From assembly GCA_944326475.1 (NCBI GenBank), contig CALVEC010000004.1:101179-165178 (forward strand): DNA of 64,000 bases, in the 5' to 3' direction. The DNA comes from Candidatus Gastranaerophilales bacterium. Its GTDB lineage: Bacteria; Cyanobacteriota; Vampirovibrionia; Gastranaerophilales; Gastranaerophilaceae. Shown here one piece after another: positions 9,285-17,170 of this stretch (its first letter is position 1; every line of letters starts with the position of its first letter). A program made the translations under genes and the position numbers. The notes under the pieces were generated by a model. It was not told where the DNA came from and ran no database searches. It worked only from the letters and a program-made list of their open reading frames with translations.

Positions 9285-9305
9285 AGCCCTGATTAAATCA
9301 GGGCT
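9285..9305. terminator. Bidirectional hairpin terminator
   Basis: AGCCCTGA and TCAGGGCT pair around TTAAA. The hairpin ends the EF-hand gene and overlaps the stop of the convergent small gene on the minus strand. Confidence 0.75.
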
Positions 9306-9489
9306 ATTTTACATCATCTTTTATCACAATAAGGTTTTGCATAATCTTCATTGCACAGGTAGGAAGGACAACATCGTTGAGTCCGTTAGCTATGCTTAAT
9401 ACGCTGCCTGCTTTCAATGTAACTTCTTCGCCTTTGTACATAAATTTGTAGTCGCTGTTTCTGTCAGATCTGATAGTAATTTTATCCAT
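9304..9489 (-). CDS. Small protein of unknown function
   Basis: 61 aa, beta-rich in appearance (DYKFMYKGEEVTLKAGSVL) with no signal peptide. GGGAC lies seven bases before the ATG, and an extended -10 (TGGTATAAT) lies about 25 bases upstream. The stop codon lies within the arm of the shared terminator. Expression signals support a real gene; no family is recognised. Confidence 0.62.
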   Translation of the reverse strand: MDKITIRSDRNSDYKFMYKGEEVTLKAGSVLSIANGLNDVVLPTCAMKIMQNLIVIKDDVK

Positions 9490-9514
9490 AACGTCCCTTT
9501 CTGTGATAGTAAAA

Positions 9515-9523
9515 ATTATACCA
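9515..9523 (-). promoter_or_regulatory. Extended -10 promoter of the 61-aa gene
   Basis: The minus strand reads TGGTATAAT, a perfect extended -10 (TGn-TATAAT), 25 bases before the start codon. The -35 region is T-rich and weak. Confidence 0.6.
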
Positions 9524-9794
9524 GAAAATAATTGTAAAAACTAAAAATATGTGTAAAAATAATATTACTCTATACAGGTATTAATTTTGTTCCTACATTT
9601 ATTAATATCGGGAGAGCCGACTCTGATACATTGAAGTAGACCTGCCATAGCAGCAGGAAACGGATTTGCTAAGGCGCTCACCCACCTGCGAGCCGCGCAG
9701 GTAACAAAATCGTACTTGTATAGGGTTTTTTAAAAATCTTACAGGCGCTGCGTTCAGCGCAAAACGCGAAGTGTGTAAGATGCTGAACACAAGC

Positions 9795-9911
9795 GTCTTG
9801 GATTTTCTTCTCGCTCGCTGCTGTCGCAGACTACGCTGCGCTGCCGTCTGCTTCGCGCTCGCTCCCCGGGCTGGGTTCACTTCGTTCACACGGCGCCCGT
9901 CCGAAAATCCG
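9795..9911. repeat. 117-bp nested inverted-repeat element, copy 1
   Basis: Begins GTCTTGGATTTTC and ends CCGTCCGAAAATCCG; GGATTTTC and GAAAATCC pair. It interrupts a GCTGAA...CGCTTCAGGATGACAG repeat unit. The interior is full of short palindromes (GCTCGCTGC, GCGCTCGCTCC). Confidence 0.6.
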
Positions 9912-10542
9912 CTTCAGGATGACAGAAGTTACTTGCGGAAAAATACGATTGTCAGCATATCGTAGAAAGCAAAGTAGGTTGGGCTAATATGCTCAACCTA
10001 CATGATTTCACGCATGTAGCACCCCTCCGACGGGAGAGGGGCTGGGGTGAGGCTATTGAATTTTTCTTAATTATTCTCCCTCGCCCTTTAGGGAGAGGGC
10101 TGGGGTGAGGGTTAGCACTGCGTACTTTTCTCTTAAAACAATCTGTCATGCTGAACTTGTTTCAATTACCGGCGCGGCGTTCAGCGCAAAACGCGAAGTG
10201 TGTAAGATCCTGAATACACACGATTATCACTGCGCTCCCAATTTAACGCTTCAGGATGACAGAAGTTGCTTGCTAAAAAATACGATTATTGAGATTTAAT
10301 CACTCCCCATCCCAACCTTCCCCAAGCCGGGGAAGGAGTTCTACAAGCTTATTTTGTTCCCTCCCCAACTTGGGGAGGGATAGGGTGGGGGGCGGCATGA
10401 CGGACTTTTCTCTTAAAATTAGCTGTCATGCTGAACTTGTTTCAGCATCTGTACCAACGTGATGTGTAGTGCAAAATGTGGAATTAAGTTAAAATTTAAA
10501 AAATACGATTATTGACATTTAATCACTCCCCATCCCAACCTT

Positions 10543-10640
10543 GTCTTGAATTTCCTTCCCGCTCAGCTCTGTCACTCGTTTGGCTTCGCCAGTACTCGCT
10601 TCGAGCTTCGCTCCCCGGGTTTCACCCGTCCGAAAATTCG
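10543..10640. repeat. Nested inverted-repeat element, copy 2 (98 bp)
   Basis: Begins GTCTTGAATTTCC and ends CGTCCGAAAATTCG. It splits a CCTTCCCC...GGGGAAGG stem-loop repeat. It resembles copies 1 and 3, with paired changes in the terminal stem. Confidence 0.55.
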
Positions 10641-10739
10641 CTCCCCAAGTCGGGGAAGGAGTTGCGCCAAGCTTATTTAGCTCCCTCCCCAGCTCGGGGA
10701 GGGGTAGGGTGGGGAACGGCATGACGGGGAAAGGAAGCG

Positions 10740-12233
10740 CTACCCTATCAGCGACAAAACTATTGACGCGTGGAGGTTTTGGGATTGCGCGAGGAGGGCG
10801 GAGGAGGTCTGCTGCAATATTTGATTCTTCACAAAATCCGCCGACTCATTCGCAATATCTGCATCCATAATCGTCGATTTTGCCGAGGTAAAGTTCTGTA
10901 TCGTCGTGGTTTGTGACTCAAGAATCGAGGATAGACGGTTAATCACAGCACCGAACTCTGAGCGTTTTGTGTTTATGCGCGACAATACCTCGTCAATGTC
11001 TTCAATCGCTGCTGCGCAGGAGTCTGCAGACGAAAAGTCAACATCAAACGCGCCAAGGTCAAATGATGTGTCGACATAAATGGCAGATGTTGAACTCGAG
11101 TCCGAACCAATCTGCAGCCGGACAGCACCAGGAATAGGCTCATCACCCGCCCCGCCGCCTCCAGGTTTGTCAGGGTCAGTATCACCGCCAGGGTTTGTAG
11201 ACGCTGAACTCTTTGGCATATTCTTCAAAGTCGGCGGATAAGAAGAAAAGTCCCAAATATTTGAATCCCAACCAGACCAGTTAGATGGGGCTTTCATTTC
11301 AGATGTGCTTAAGCCCTGCACGTTATCTACTTGCCCCACATTTGAACTATTGCCAATTGCGTCCGTAACTCCGCTTGTATCTTTATTGTAATAACAATTT
11401 TTTATTGAATCTACACCATTACCAACCAATGCTCCATTTTTTCTCGGCGATGTTCCAACTTCTATAATTTTCATTATACTGTAGCAGTTTGAAATAGTTC
11501 CGTTAAAACCATCTACTAGACCACCGCTCATCTGATTAGTTTCAATAGTCCCAGTTGTATAACAATTTTTTATTTCTCCTGACCCTGTACACACTAGCCC
11601 ACCAGCACCACCAGCACCAATTGGTGCATTTACATCAATTAAACTTATATTACAATTTGTATAACAATTTTCAACTACGGAATTTTCCATGACACCAATC
11701 AATCCCCCGCTATACAATTGTTGTTCAATATTTCCTGTTACGTAACAATTAGTTACTGTACTATTTTCCATACTACCAACCAAACCGCCGAGATAACCAA
11801 AACCATATATATCAACATTTTCAATACCTAAATTTTTTACCTCACCATCACCAATAGCTCTGAATAAACCAAGATTATTATAATTCATCAAGTCATTCGG
11901 ATTGAGTGTATCAAAATCACTAACTTCAGGATGTCTAATTGTCATGTTCTTTATGACATGCCCATTTCCGTCAAAAATTCCGCTAAAAGGGGTTATATCA
12001 CCAGAATCTAAATCAATATGCCCTATCGGATCCCAATTTCCATAGCCGGAAAGGTCAATATCATTCATCAATATATAATTTCCGGAAAGATTGTTGTTGA
12101 TGTTTTTTAGGTCTTCGGCGGTATAGATGGCAGTGTAACCGGGCGGAACTGTATCTGTTGAAAGGGTTGAGACGGTGGCAGTACCCGCTAAAGAGTTGGT
12201 ATTACTGACATTACCGGTATACCCCCCCCCCCC
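10740..12233 (-). pseudogene. Out-of-frame GLUG and C-terminal part of chimeric flagellin 1
   Basis: Continuation of the flagellin that starts at 12709, displaced in frame by the 12-G tract at its 5' end. It encodes a linker, a region (IYTAEDLKNINNNLSGNYI, NDIDLS) that usually precedes GLUG repeats, and about six GLUG repeats (GGLVGSMENSTVTNCYVTG, GGLIGVMENSVVENCYTNC and so on). A proline/glycine linker and a complete flagellin C-terminal D1/D0 (AVRLQIGSDSSSTSAIYVD to ASIVLSLIG) follow. A tract of 13 or 10 G would join it to the N-terminal half, giving 656 or 655 aa. The frame is otherwise intact, so this is probably a phase-OFF state rather than a dead gene. Confidence 0.85.
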
Positions 12234-12709
12234 GATAGGGTGGAGATGGTTGCAGTTCCTGTGTTTTGGGTGGTTAGATTCCATGTTGCGTTTGCATTAA
12301 AAATGCCTTTGCCGTTAAACATTGTGCCCTGTTGGATTTGTTTTAGTTGGGCAACTAGTGAGTCTGCTTCGTTTTGCATTGCATCTAAGGAGTTTTCGTC
12401 ATAAACGCCGTTTGCACCCTGGACTGCGAGGTCTCTCAGGCGGTTGAGGATGTTTGTCATGTTAGACAATGAGCCTTCGGCGGTGTTTAGGAGGGATATG
12501 CCGTCCTGGGCATTTTTCTGGGCTTGTTTGAGACCGCGTATGTTGGCGTTAAGGTTTGAAGCGACAAACATGCCTGCAGCGTCGTCGGCAGCACAATTCA
12601 CCTTATACCCCGTGCTCATGCGTTCTAATGCCGTGTTTAGGCTGAACGATGCGAGGTTAAGGTTTCTTTGGGTTGTCAGCACTGATGGGTTGTAGTTTGT
12701 GCTTATCAT
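12188..12709 (-). CDS. Chimeric flagellin 1, N-terminal half (phase OFF)
   Basis: 173 aa as read. Residues 1-158 are a standard flagellin D0/D1 (MISTNYNPSVLTTQRNLNL, GYKVNCAADDAAGMFVASNL, NRLRDLAVQGANGVYDENS). The frame then enters GGGG and ends after an out-of-frame tail (IPVMSVIPTL). The product lacks the C-terminal D1/D0 and could not polymerise normally. The N-terminal part is almost identical to the paralogue at 40963, as is the 60-bp upstream region with its AGGA ribosome site. Confidence 0.9.
   Translation of the reverse strand: MISTNYNPSVLTTQRNLNLASFSLNTALERMSTGYKVNCAADDAAGMFVASNLNANIRGLKQAQKNAQDGISLLNTAEGSLSNMTNILNRLRDLAVQGANGVYDENSLDAMQNEADSLVAQLKQIQQGTMFNGKGIFNANATWNLTTQNTGTATISTLSGGGGIPVMSVIPTL
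12222..12233 (-). repeat. Poly-G phase-variation tract (12 G, OFF)
   Basis: Twelve C on the plus strand, i.e. twelve G in the coding sequence, exactly at the junction of the conserved D1 and the GLUG domain. The downstream frame requires 10 or 13 G. The paralogue has 11 G at the equivalent point and is in frame there. Confidence 0.85.
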
Positions 12710-12860
12710 TCCTGTATACTCCTGTGATTGTTACGATACTTTTTTGTTTTTTTGTTTTTGGGTTTGTTGCCGGTGTCCGGCGGGATTTATTGCCGGTGCG
12801 TCAAACGACGCACCCTGCTTTGATTTACTCTGCTTTATTTTAACGAGTTTAGGCATCCCC

Positions 12861-13044
12861 GCCGACCTCTGTGAAGCGAATTACCAGAAAGTTAATTAAA
12901 CAACAATTAGTCTCATCTGTTTGAGCAGCCCGTAGTTATTTCCAAGGTCTTCGCTCTCCGTTCTGTTCTGCGCTCAATTTTGGGCTGCGAGTTATGAGAC
13001 TCGGGTTTAATTTACTTTCTGTTTGAGCGGAACAACAGGTCGGC
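12861..13044 (+). mobile_element. 184-bp inverted-repeat element, copy 1 (MITE-like)
   Basis: Starts GCCGACCT and ends AGGTCGGC. The two ends are imperfect inverted copies of each other over about 65 bp, sharing CAGAAAGT, AATTAAAC, GTCTCAT and GCAGCCC. The central 40 bp are not shared with copy 2. No coding capacity. Copy 2, also 184 bp, lies in opposite orientation at 41265-41448. Confidence 0.7.
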
Positions 13045-13507
13045 ATGTTTGCCTTCTTTTCTTAGCGAGCTGGGGCGAGCTAAAGAAAATGGCGTCACGA
13101 CTTTACGCTAAGCGGGCATATTCACAGTGGTCTGTAAATAGTGACACTGGGCTCCACAAACATTCTACGGCACGGAGAAACTTCGTTTCTCACTTTGCCT
13201 GCCTCTAAAAAAACGATACTTAATCGTTTTTTCAGAGTTCTTGTCAAAGAATGGGTGGAACAAAAAGCCAAAAACGTATTTTTTAGCTTTTCTATTTTGA
13301 TATTCACTTTTCAATTTGCGATTTTTGCCGGATACCGGCGGGGTTGTTTTTTTCGTCACGCGGGGGATTATTGCTACCCTCTGCGTTTGTACAGATGCTG
13401 AAACAAGTTCAGGATGACGTCATATTGGTTGCCGGATACCGGCGGGATTGTTGCCTTTGCTTTTTGTTACTGAGTGAAAGACATTGACGCCCTCACCCCT
13501 GCCCTCT

Positions 13508-13624
13508 GTCTTGGATTTACTTCACGCTCACAGAGTTTCACCTTTTGTGCTTTGCACAAGCCGGCTCAATCTGTTCGCTACCCGGACTAACTCCCTTCTG
13601 TCGTGTCGTCCGTCCGTAAATCCG
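13508..13624. repeat. 117-bp nested inverted-repeat element, copy 3
   Basis: Begins GTCTTGGATTTAC and ends CGTCCGTAAATCCG. GGATTTAC pairs with GTAAATCC, a compensatory change relative to copy 1. It interrupts a CCTCACCCC...GGAGAGGG repeat. Confidence 0.55.
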
Positions 13625-13723
13625 TTCCCCCAGGAGAGGGAGTTGGGTTTATATTTGTTTTTCAGGATTTCTTTTCATCCCTTATATTATCATTCTATCT
13701 CTTTTTCCTCTCATGACCATTCT

Positions 13724-13753
13724 TATTTAGTTGGATTTTTTTCATACTTTAGT
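13724..13753 (+). promoter_or_regulatory. Tandem ACTWWAGT operator pair
   Basis: Cores TATTTAGT (13724) and ACTTTAGT (13746) are 22 bp apart, and the second is 109 bp before the start codon of the GH73-like gene. Both are followed by TGG. Confidence 0.65.
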
Positions 13754-13854
13754 TGGAAAATTTTTGAAAAATTTACTTTTAGCAATTTTTGAAAAGTATT
13801 TGTTTTTATATATATAAGGTATATTATGAGGATTGAAAAGAGGGACATAACAGA

Positions 13855-14667
13855 ATGAGTTTTGAACTTTCGCCGCTTGCAAAACAAATTTTCTTAAAAG
13901 GTTATGACGCACCCATGCAGCAAAAGACAGACACTGCACAACAAATGCCGTTGTTCGGTATGGATTTATATTCATCTCAAATGTCTCCGTTCGGCATGAA
14001 TTTTACATCATTTCAAATGCCGTCTTTAAATTACAGTCTGCAATTTGACTCAATTAACAACATGTTTTCCTCAATGCAAAATATGATGACTCAATACGCG
14101 GCTGCAATACAACAAATTATGTCAAATATCAATGATATTACTTCAAAAGCACAAGCAACGCCAGATGCTAATTCCTCCACGCCGGCAGCAGCAAACACCC
14201 CTGTGTCAGACAGCAGCAACAAAAGAGGATACAACCATAAATATTCAAATATATCTGTCACAACAAAATACACGGGAACAGCAGAAGAATTGAACGAACA
14301 CCTGAAAGGCAAGGGCTTGCTTGAGGGCAAGGGTGAAAAACTCCTTGAACTCCAAGAAAAATACGGCATAAATGCCGCCTTCCTCGCTGCAATTGCCAGA
14401 GCAGAATCCGGCGGATTCAGTTCAACAAACAATCTTACCGGAATAACCAACCCAGGCGGTAAAAGTTTCAGAAAATTTAACAGTGTAGATGAATGTCTTG
14501 AATTTACGGCAAAAATGCTAAAAGAAGATTACATAGGCAGAAATCTGACAACTATTGCACAAATCCACGAAAAATATTGTCCTATCGGCGCAAACAATGA
14601 CCCCGATAATAAAAATCCAAACTGGGGCTATGTAGTCGGAAGTTGCATGACAGAAATGACAGCGTAA
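13855..14667 (+). CDS. GH73-like glucosaminidase-domain protein without signal peptide
   Basis: 270 aa. Residues 1-130 are methionine- and glutamine-rich low-complexity sequence. Residues 145-265 resemble a glucosaminidase/muramidase domain (LQEKYGINAAFLAAIARAES) with a likely catalytic Glu at 184, then NLTGI and a C-terminal helical part. No signal peptide or membrane anchor is visible. RBS GAGGG. Its upstream region carries the same 22-bp-spaced operator pair as two flagellin genes, so a flagellum-linked peptidoglycan hydrolase exported by the flagellar secretion system is a reasonable inference. A phage-type or spore-type lysin is less likely in this context. Confidence 0.75.
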   Translation: MSFELSPLAKQIFLKGYDAPMQQKTDTAQQMPLFGMDLYSSQMSPFGMNFTSFQMPSLNYSLQFDSINNMFSSMQNMMTQYAAAIQQIMSNINDITSKAQATPDANSSTPAAANTPVSDSSNKRGYNHKYSNISVTTKYTGTAEELNEHLKGKGLLEGKGEKLLELQEKYGINAAFLAAIARAESGGFSSTNNLTGITNPGGKSFRKFNSVDECLEFTAKMLKEDYIGRNLTTIAQIHEKYCPIGANNDPDNKNPNWGYVVGSCMTEMTA

Positions 14668-14689
14668 AAACACCGCCATTAGTTATGTT

Positions 14690-15562
14690 TTACTGAGGCA
14701 GGAGGCTTAAGGCAAGCATTGAGCGTGTATTTGCCTGAGCCATCATTGATGCCGCCGTCTGCTGCAGTATCATATTCCTTGTATAATTAGCCGTCTCTGT
14801 CGCTATATCAGCCTCCATAACAGTTGAATATGCCGCTGTATAGTTTTCATATTTTGTGTTAAGAGACGCTAAGACAGACTCCATGCGATTCTGGGCAATA
14901 CCTGCCATAGAAATCTGCTGTTTAACTATGTCTGTAGCTGCGTCAATTTGCTCTATAAATTTTGCCGCAGATGAAGCCGCAGCAAATGCCTCATTTACAG
15001 TTGCAAACATTGCCGCAGAACCTGTAATATTCAGTGATTCTGTGTCAGTTTTCATAAAAACATCTTTTATTTGCAGCGAATTTAAGGTCGGGTCTGAATT
15101 TGCGCCAATCTGTATTCTTACACCCGTACCGGCATCTATAGAGCCATCCAGCAATTTTATATCACCAAAGCTTGATTCTTTAGCAAGTCTGTTGATTTCA
15201 TCAACACGGGATTGGGCTTCGTTTATGATTTCAGTCTTTTGAGCATCAGTTAGTGTCTCACTGGACGCCATTGTTGCCAAATCTCTGATTCGCTCCAATT
15301 CATCGTTAATACATTGCAAATCACCTACAGCCGTCTCTGCCATATTAAAGCCCATCTGTACGTTTGAATACGCAACACGCATTCCGCTTAGCTGAGTATT
15401 TAGCTTCGACGCATAGTAAAATCCCGCAGGATCATCAGCTGCAGAATTTATTCTGTAGCCGGTCGTAAGACGCTGCAGACTGGTGTTTAAATCATTGCCA
15501 GCCGTATTAAATGCGTTTGTGGCACGCAAATACGCCATATTCGTATTTATTGAAATAGACAT
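14690..15562 (-). CDS. Flagellin
   Basis: 290 aa from ATG 15562 (MSISINTNMAYLRATNAF), preceded by AAGGAATTTAAA. An in-frame ATG 54 bases upstream (MRIARSQDEN...) has an AGGAG at 11 bases but would add an atypical leader. It has D0/D1 at both ends (GYRINSAADDPAGFYYASKL; NMILQQTAASMMAQAN) and a short central domain, so it is a compact flagellin. It is divergent from the other five. It has no ACTWWAGT pair; instead it has a long structured leader and a possible sigma-28-type promoter. Confidence 0.93.
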   Translation of the reverse strand: MSISINTNMAYLRATNAFNTAGNDLNTSLQRLTTGYRINSAADDPAGFYYASKLNTQLSGMRVAYSNVQMGFNMAETAVGDLQCINDELERIRDLATMASSETLTDAQKTEIINEAQSRVDEINRLAKESSFGDIKLLDGSIDAGTGVRIQIGANSDPTLNSLQIKDVFMKTDTESLNITGSAAMFATVNEAFAAASSAAKFIEQIDAATDIVKQQISMAGIAQNRMESVLASLNTKYENYTAAYSTVMEADIATETANYTRNMILQQTAASMMAQANTRSMLALSLLPQ

Positions 15563-15584
15563 TTTAAATTCCTTTTTGTTTTTA

Positions 15585-15672
15585 CCGTTCTCATCCTGAG
15601 AACGGGCGATACGCATACACTAAAACGCTCCTGTCCTTTGCCCCATTGCAAAAGACCGGCACGAATCAGCCC
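15585..15672 (-). promoter_or_regulatory. Structured 5' leader of the 15562 flagellin gene
   Basis: The minus-strand leader folds into a closing stem GGGC-GAT/ATC-GCCC (15672/15604). Inside it lies a 9-bp hairpin (GTCTTTTGC/GCAAAGGAC, 15633-15656). An 8-bp hairpin CCGTTCTC/GAGAACGG (15585-15605) that shares bases with the closing stem lies close to the ribosome site. The two could be mutually exclusive. I do not match it to a known riboswitch class. Confidence 0.4.
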
Positions 15673-15702
15673 TGTATACTGTCGTTTTATTTTGTAGATA
15701 AG

Positions 15703-15730
15703 TTATGGGGAAGGGGTTTCAATCCCTTTA
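15703..15730 (-). promoter_or_regulatory. Possible sigma-28-type promoter
   Basis: On the minus strand TAAAGGGA, 12 bases, CCCCATAA; consensus is TAAAGTTT-N11-GCCGATAA. Weak match, but placed 140 bases before the flagellin start. Confidence 0.3.
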
Positions 15731-16022
15731 CATATACAGTATAGAATTTTTTTCAAAATACATGAAGACAATTTGATATAATATTTACAATTTGCAATAT
15801 AATTTTTATATATATTACTAATACAAAGCTAATACTGTTTACTATTAATGTAACATTTTGTGTCGTTTGATAAATCAAGCCGAAAGATAATAGCAAAATT
15901 TATTTTTTCGCTTTTTCTATCATATAAACAAGAAATAATAATAAACAATTTTGCAATATTCCATGCAAAATAAAATACTTGTTGCTATAATTTACATGTA
16001 ATATTTAAAGGAAGGAATTGAC

Positions 16023-17033
16023 ATGGAATTGACAATGGATTTCCCCCAGCGCGAAAAAGTTATAAATCCGACACACGATATTAAACTTTTCGCCGGGCGT
16101 TCGCATATGAAACTGGCTAATGAAATAGCCGAATATCTCGGTACAACAGTCGGACCTATGATAATAAAGAATTTTGCGGACGGTGAAATCTATGTTCAGG
16201 TGCAGCAAAGTATCCGCGGAGACGATGTTTTTGTTATACAGCCTTTATCAAACCCTGTTAATGAAAACCTGATGGAGCTTTTGATTATCATTGACGCATT
16301 CAAAAGAGCCAGTGCAAAGTCTATCACTGCAGTAATTCCCTACTACGGTTATGCAAGACAGGACAGAAAAACCTCAGGCAGAGAAGCTATCACGGCAAAA
16401 CTCGTGGCTGATTTACTCACAACCGCAGGAACTGACAGAGTACTCGCTATGGATTTGCACACCGGTCAGATTCAAGGATTCTTCAATATTCTTGTTGACC
16501 ATGTTTATGCAACTCCCGTTCTTACGGAATATTTTAAAAACCTTAATATTGACAAATCAAAACTTGTTGCCGTAAGCCCCGATACAGGCGGAGTACAAAG
16601 AACAAGATATTTTGCAAAAACGCTTGACTGCCCGCTCGCTATTGTCGACAAAAGACGTGACAAACATAATGAAGCTATTGCCGACCATGTTATCGGAGAT
16701 GTTAAAGGTAAAACTTGCGTACTTGTAGATGACATGATTGATACTGCAGGTACTATATGCGAAGCCTCAAAACTCTTAAAACGGGAAGGTGCAGAAAAAG
16801 TATACGTCTGTGCAGCACACGGTGTATTCTCCGGTCCCGCTTTGCAAAGACTGGAAGAAGCCCCTGTCGAGGAAGTTATTGTAACAAACTCTATTCCGCT
16901 TGAAAGAAACTATATTCCATCAAAAATAAAACAGCTCAGTGTCGCTCCGATACTTGGTGAAGCTATTTCAAGGATTCACGATAATGAATCCGTAAGTTCA
17001 CTGTTCGGGTTTGAAAAAGAGTACAAATCATAG
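16023..17033 (+). CDS. prs: Ribose-phosphate pyrophosphokinase
   Basis: 336 aa. It makes PRPP from ribose 5-phosphate and ATP for nucleotide, histidine and tryptophan synthesis. Family motifs are present: IKLFAGRSH at the N-terminus, NFADGEIYVQ, VIPYYGYARQDRK, VSPDTGGVQR, VDKRRDKHN and the PRPP loop VLVDDMIDTAGT. The ATG has a good ribosome site (GGAAGGA, six bases). A strong terminator follows, so it is a single-gene unit. Confidence 0.97.
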   Translation: MELTMDFPQREKVINPTHDIKLFAGRSHMKLANEIAEYLGTTVGPMIIKNFADGEIYVQVQQSIRGDDVFVIQPLSNPVNENLMELLIIIDAFKRASAKSITAVIPYYGYARQDRKTSGREAITAKLVADLLTTAGTDRVLAMDLHTGQIQGFFNILVDHVYATPVLTEYFKNLNIDKSKLVAVSPDTGGVQRTRYFAKTLDCPLAIVDKRRDKHNEAIADHVIGDVKGKTCVLVDDMIDTAGTICEASKLLKREGAEKVYVCAAHGVFSGPALQRLEEAPVEEVIVTNSIPLERNYIPSKIKQLSVAPILGEAISRIHDNESVSSLFGFEKEYKS

Positions 17034-17062
17034 ACTTCTGAGCTTAATAATAAGAGAGAGTC

Positions 17063-17085
17063 GGCAGGTAAAATGTTTACCTGCC
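17063..17085 (+). terminator. Rho-independent terminator of prs
   Basis: GGCAGGTAAA and TTTACCTGCC pair around ATG, followed by TTTCTCTTTGTTTTTT. Confidence 0.85.
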
Positions 17086-17170
17086 TTTCTCTTTGTTTTT
17101 TCGATTGTTGTATTAAATTTGTTTGATGTAAAATTAAGTCAGAAAAATAATTAATCAGGAGTATCAAAAA

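Larger units (their letters stand above)
9490..10739. repeat. Repeat field, no genes
   Basis: About 1.25 kb of GC-rich repeats without credible genes. It holds copies of the CTGAAACAAGTTCAG palindrome family (near 9905, 10145-10165 and 10425-10450). It also holds GGGAGAGGGGCTGGGGTGAG-type repeats (10025-10115), stem-loops of the CCTTCCCC/GGGGAAGG and CCCTCCCC/GGGGAGGG type (10315-10385, 10640-10705), and two nested inverted-repeat elements. Short reading frames here are by-products of the GC-rich repeats. Confidence 0.8.
12710..13854. repeat. Repeat field upstream of chimeric flagellin 1
   Basis: The first 60 bp duplicate the region upstream of the paralogous flagellin (40964-41023). Then come CCGG(A/T)(T/G)(A/T)CCGGCGGG repeats, the 184-bp inverted-repeat element, hairpins (13058-13090; GAGAAAC-TTC-GTTTCTC near 13175), a block shared in inverted orientation with 41199-41247, and a block shared in direct orientation with 41500-41645. 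A third nested 117-bp element follows. The last 120 bp are AT-rich and form the regulatory region of the GH73-like gene. No credible genes. Confidence 0.75.
15563..16022. other. Divergent intergenic region, flagellin/prs
   Basis: The left third is the structured flagellin leader. The right part (15740-16010) is extremely AT-rich with no reading frame and presumably carries the prs promoter. The AAGGAAGGA ribosome site of prs is at its end. Nothing else is seen. Confidence 0.5.

Noticed and set aside
9602..10149. Reading frames in the repeat field on both strands
   Set aside because: They run through palindromic GC-rich repeats, contain low-complexity sequence such as NPHPSPLPKGRG, and lack ribosome sites.
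10025..10400. Possible CRISPR array
   Set aside because: The repeats are palindromic, irregularly spaced and of several families; there are no regular unique spacers and no cas genes.
15604..15672. Cyclic-di-GMP riboswitch before the flagellin
   Set aside because: GCAAAG and GGGGCAAAGGA look suggestive, but the class I conserved core and tetraloop-receptor layout are not present.
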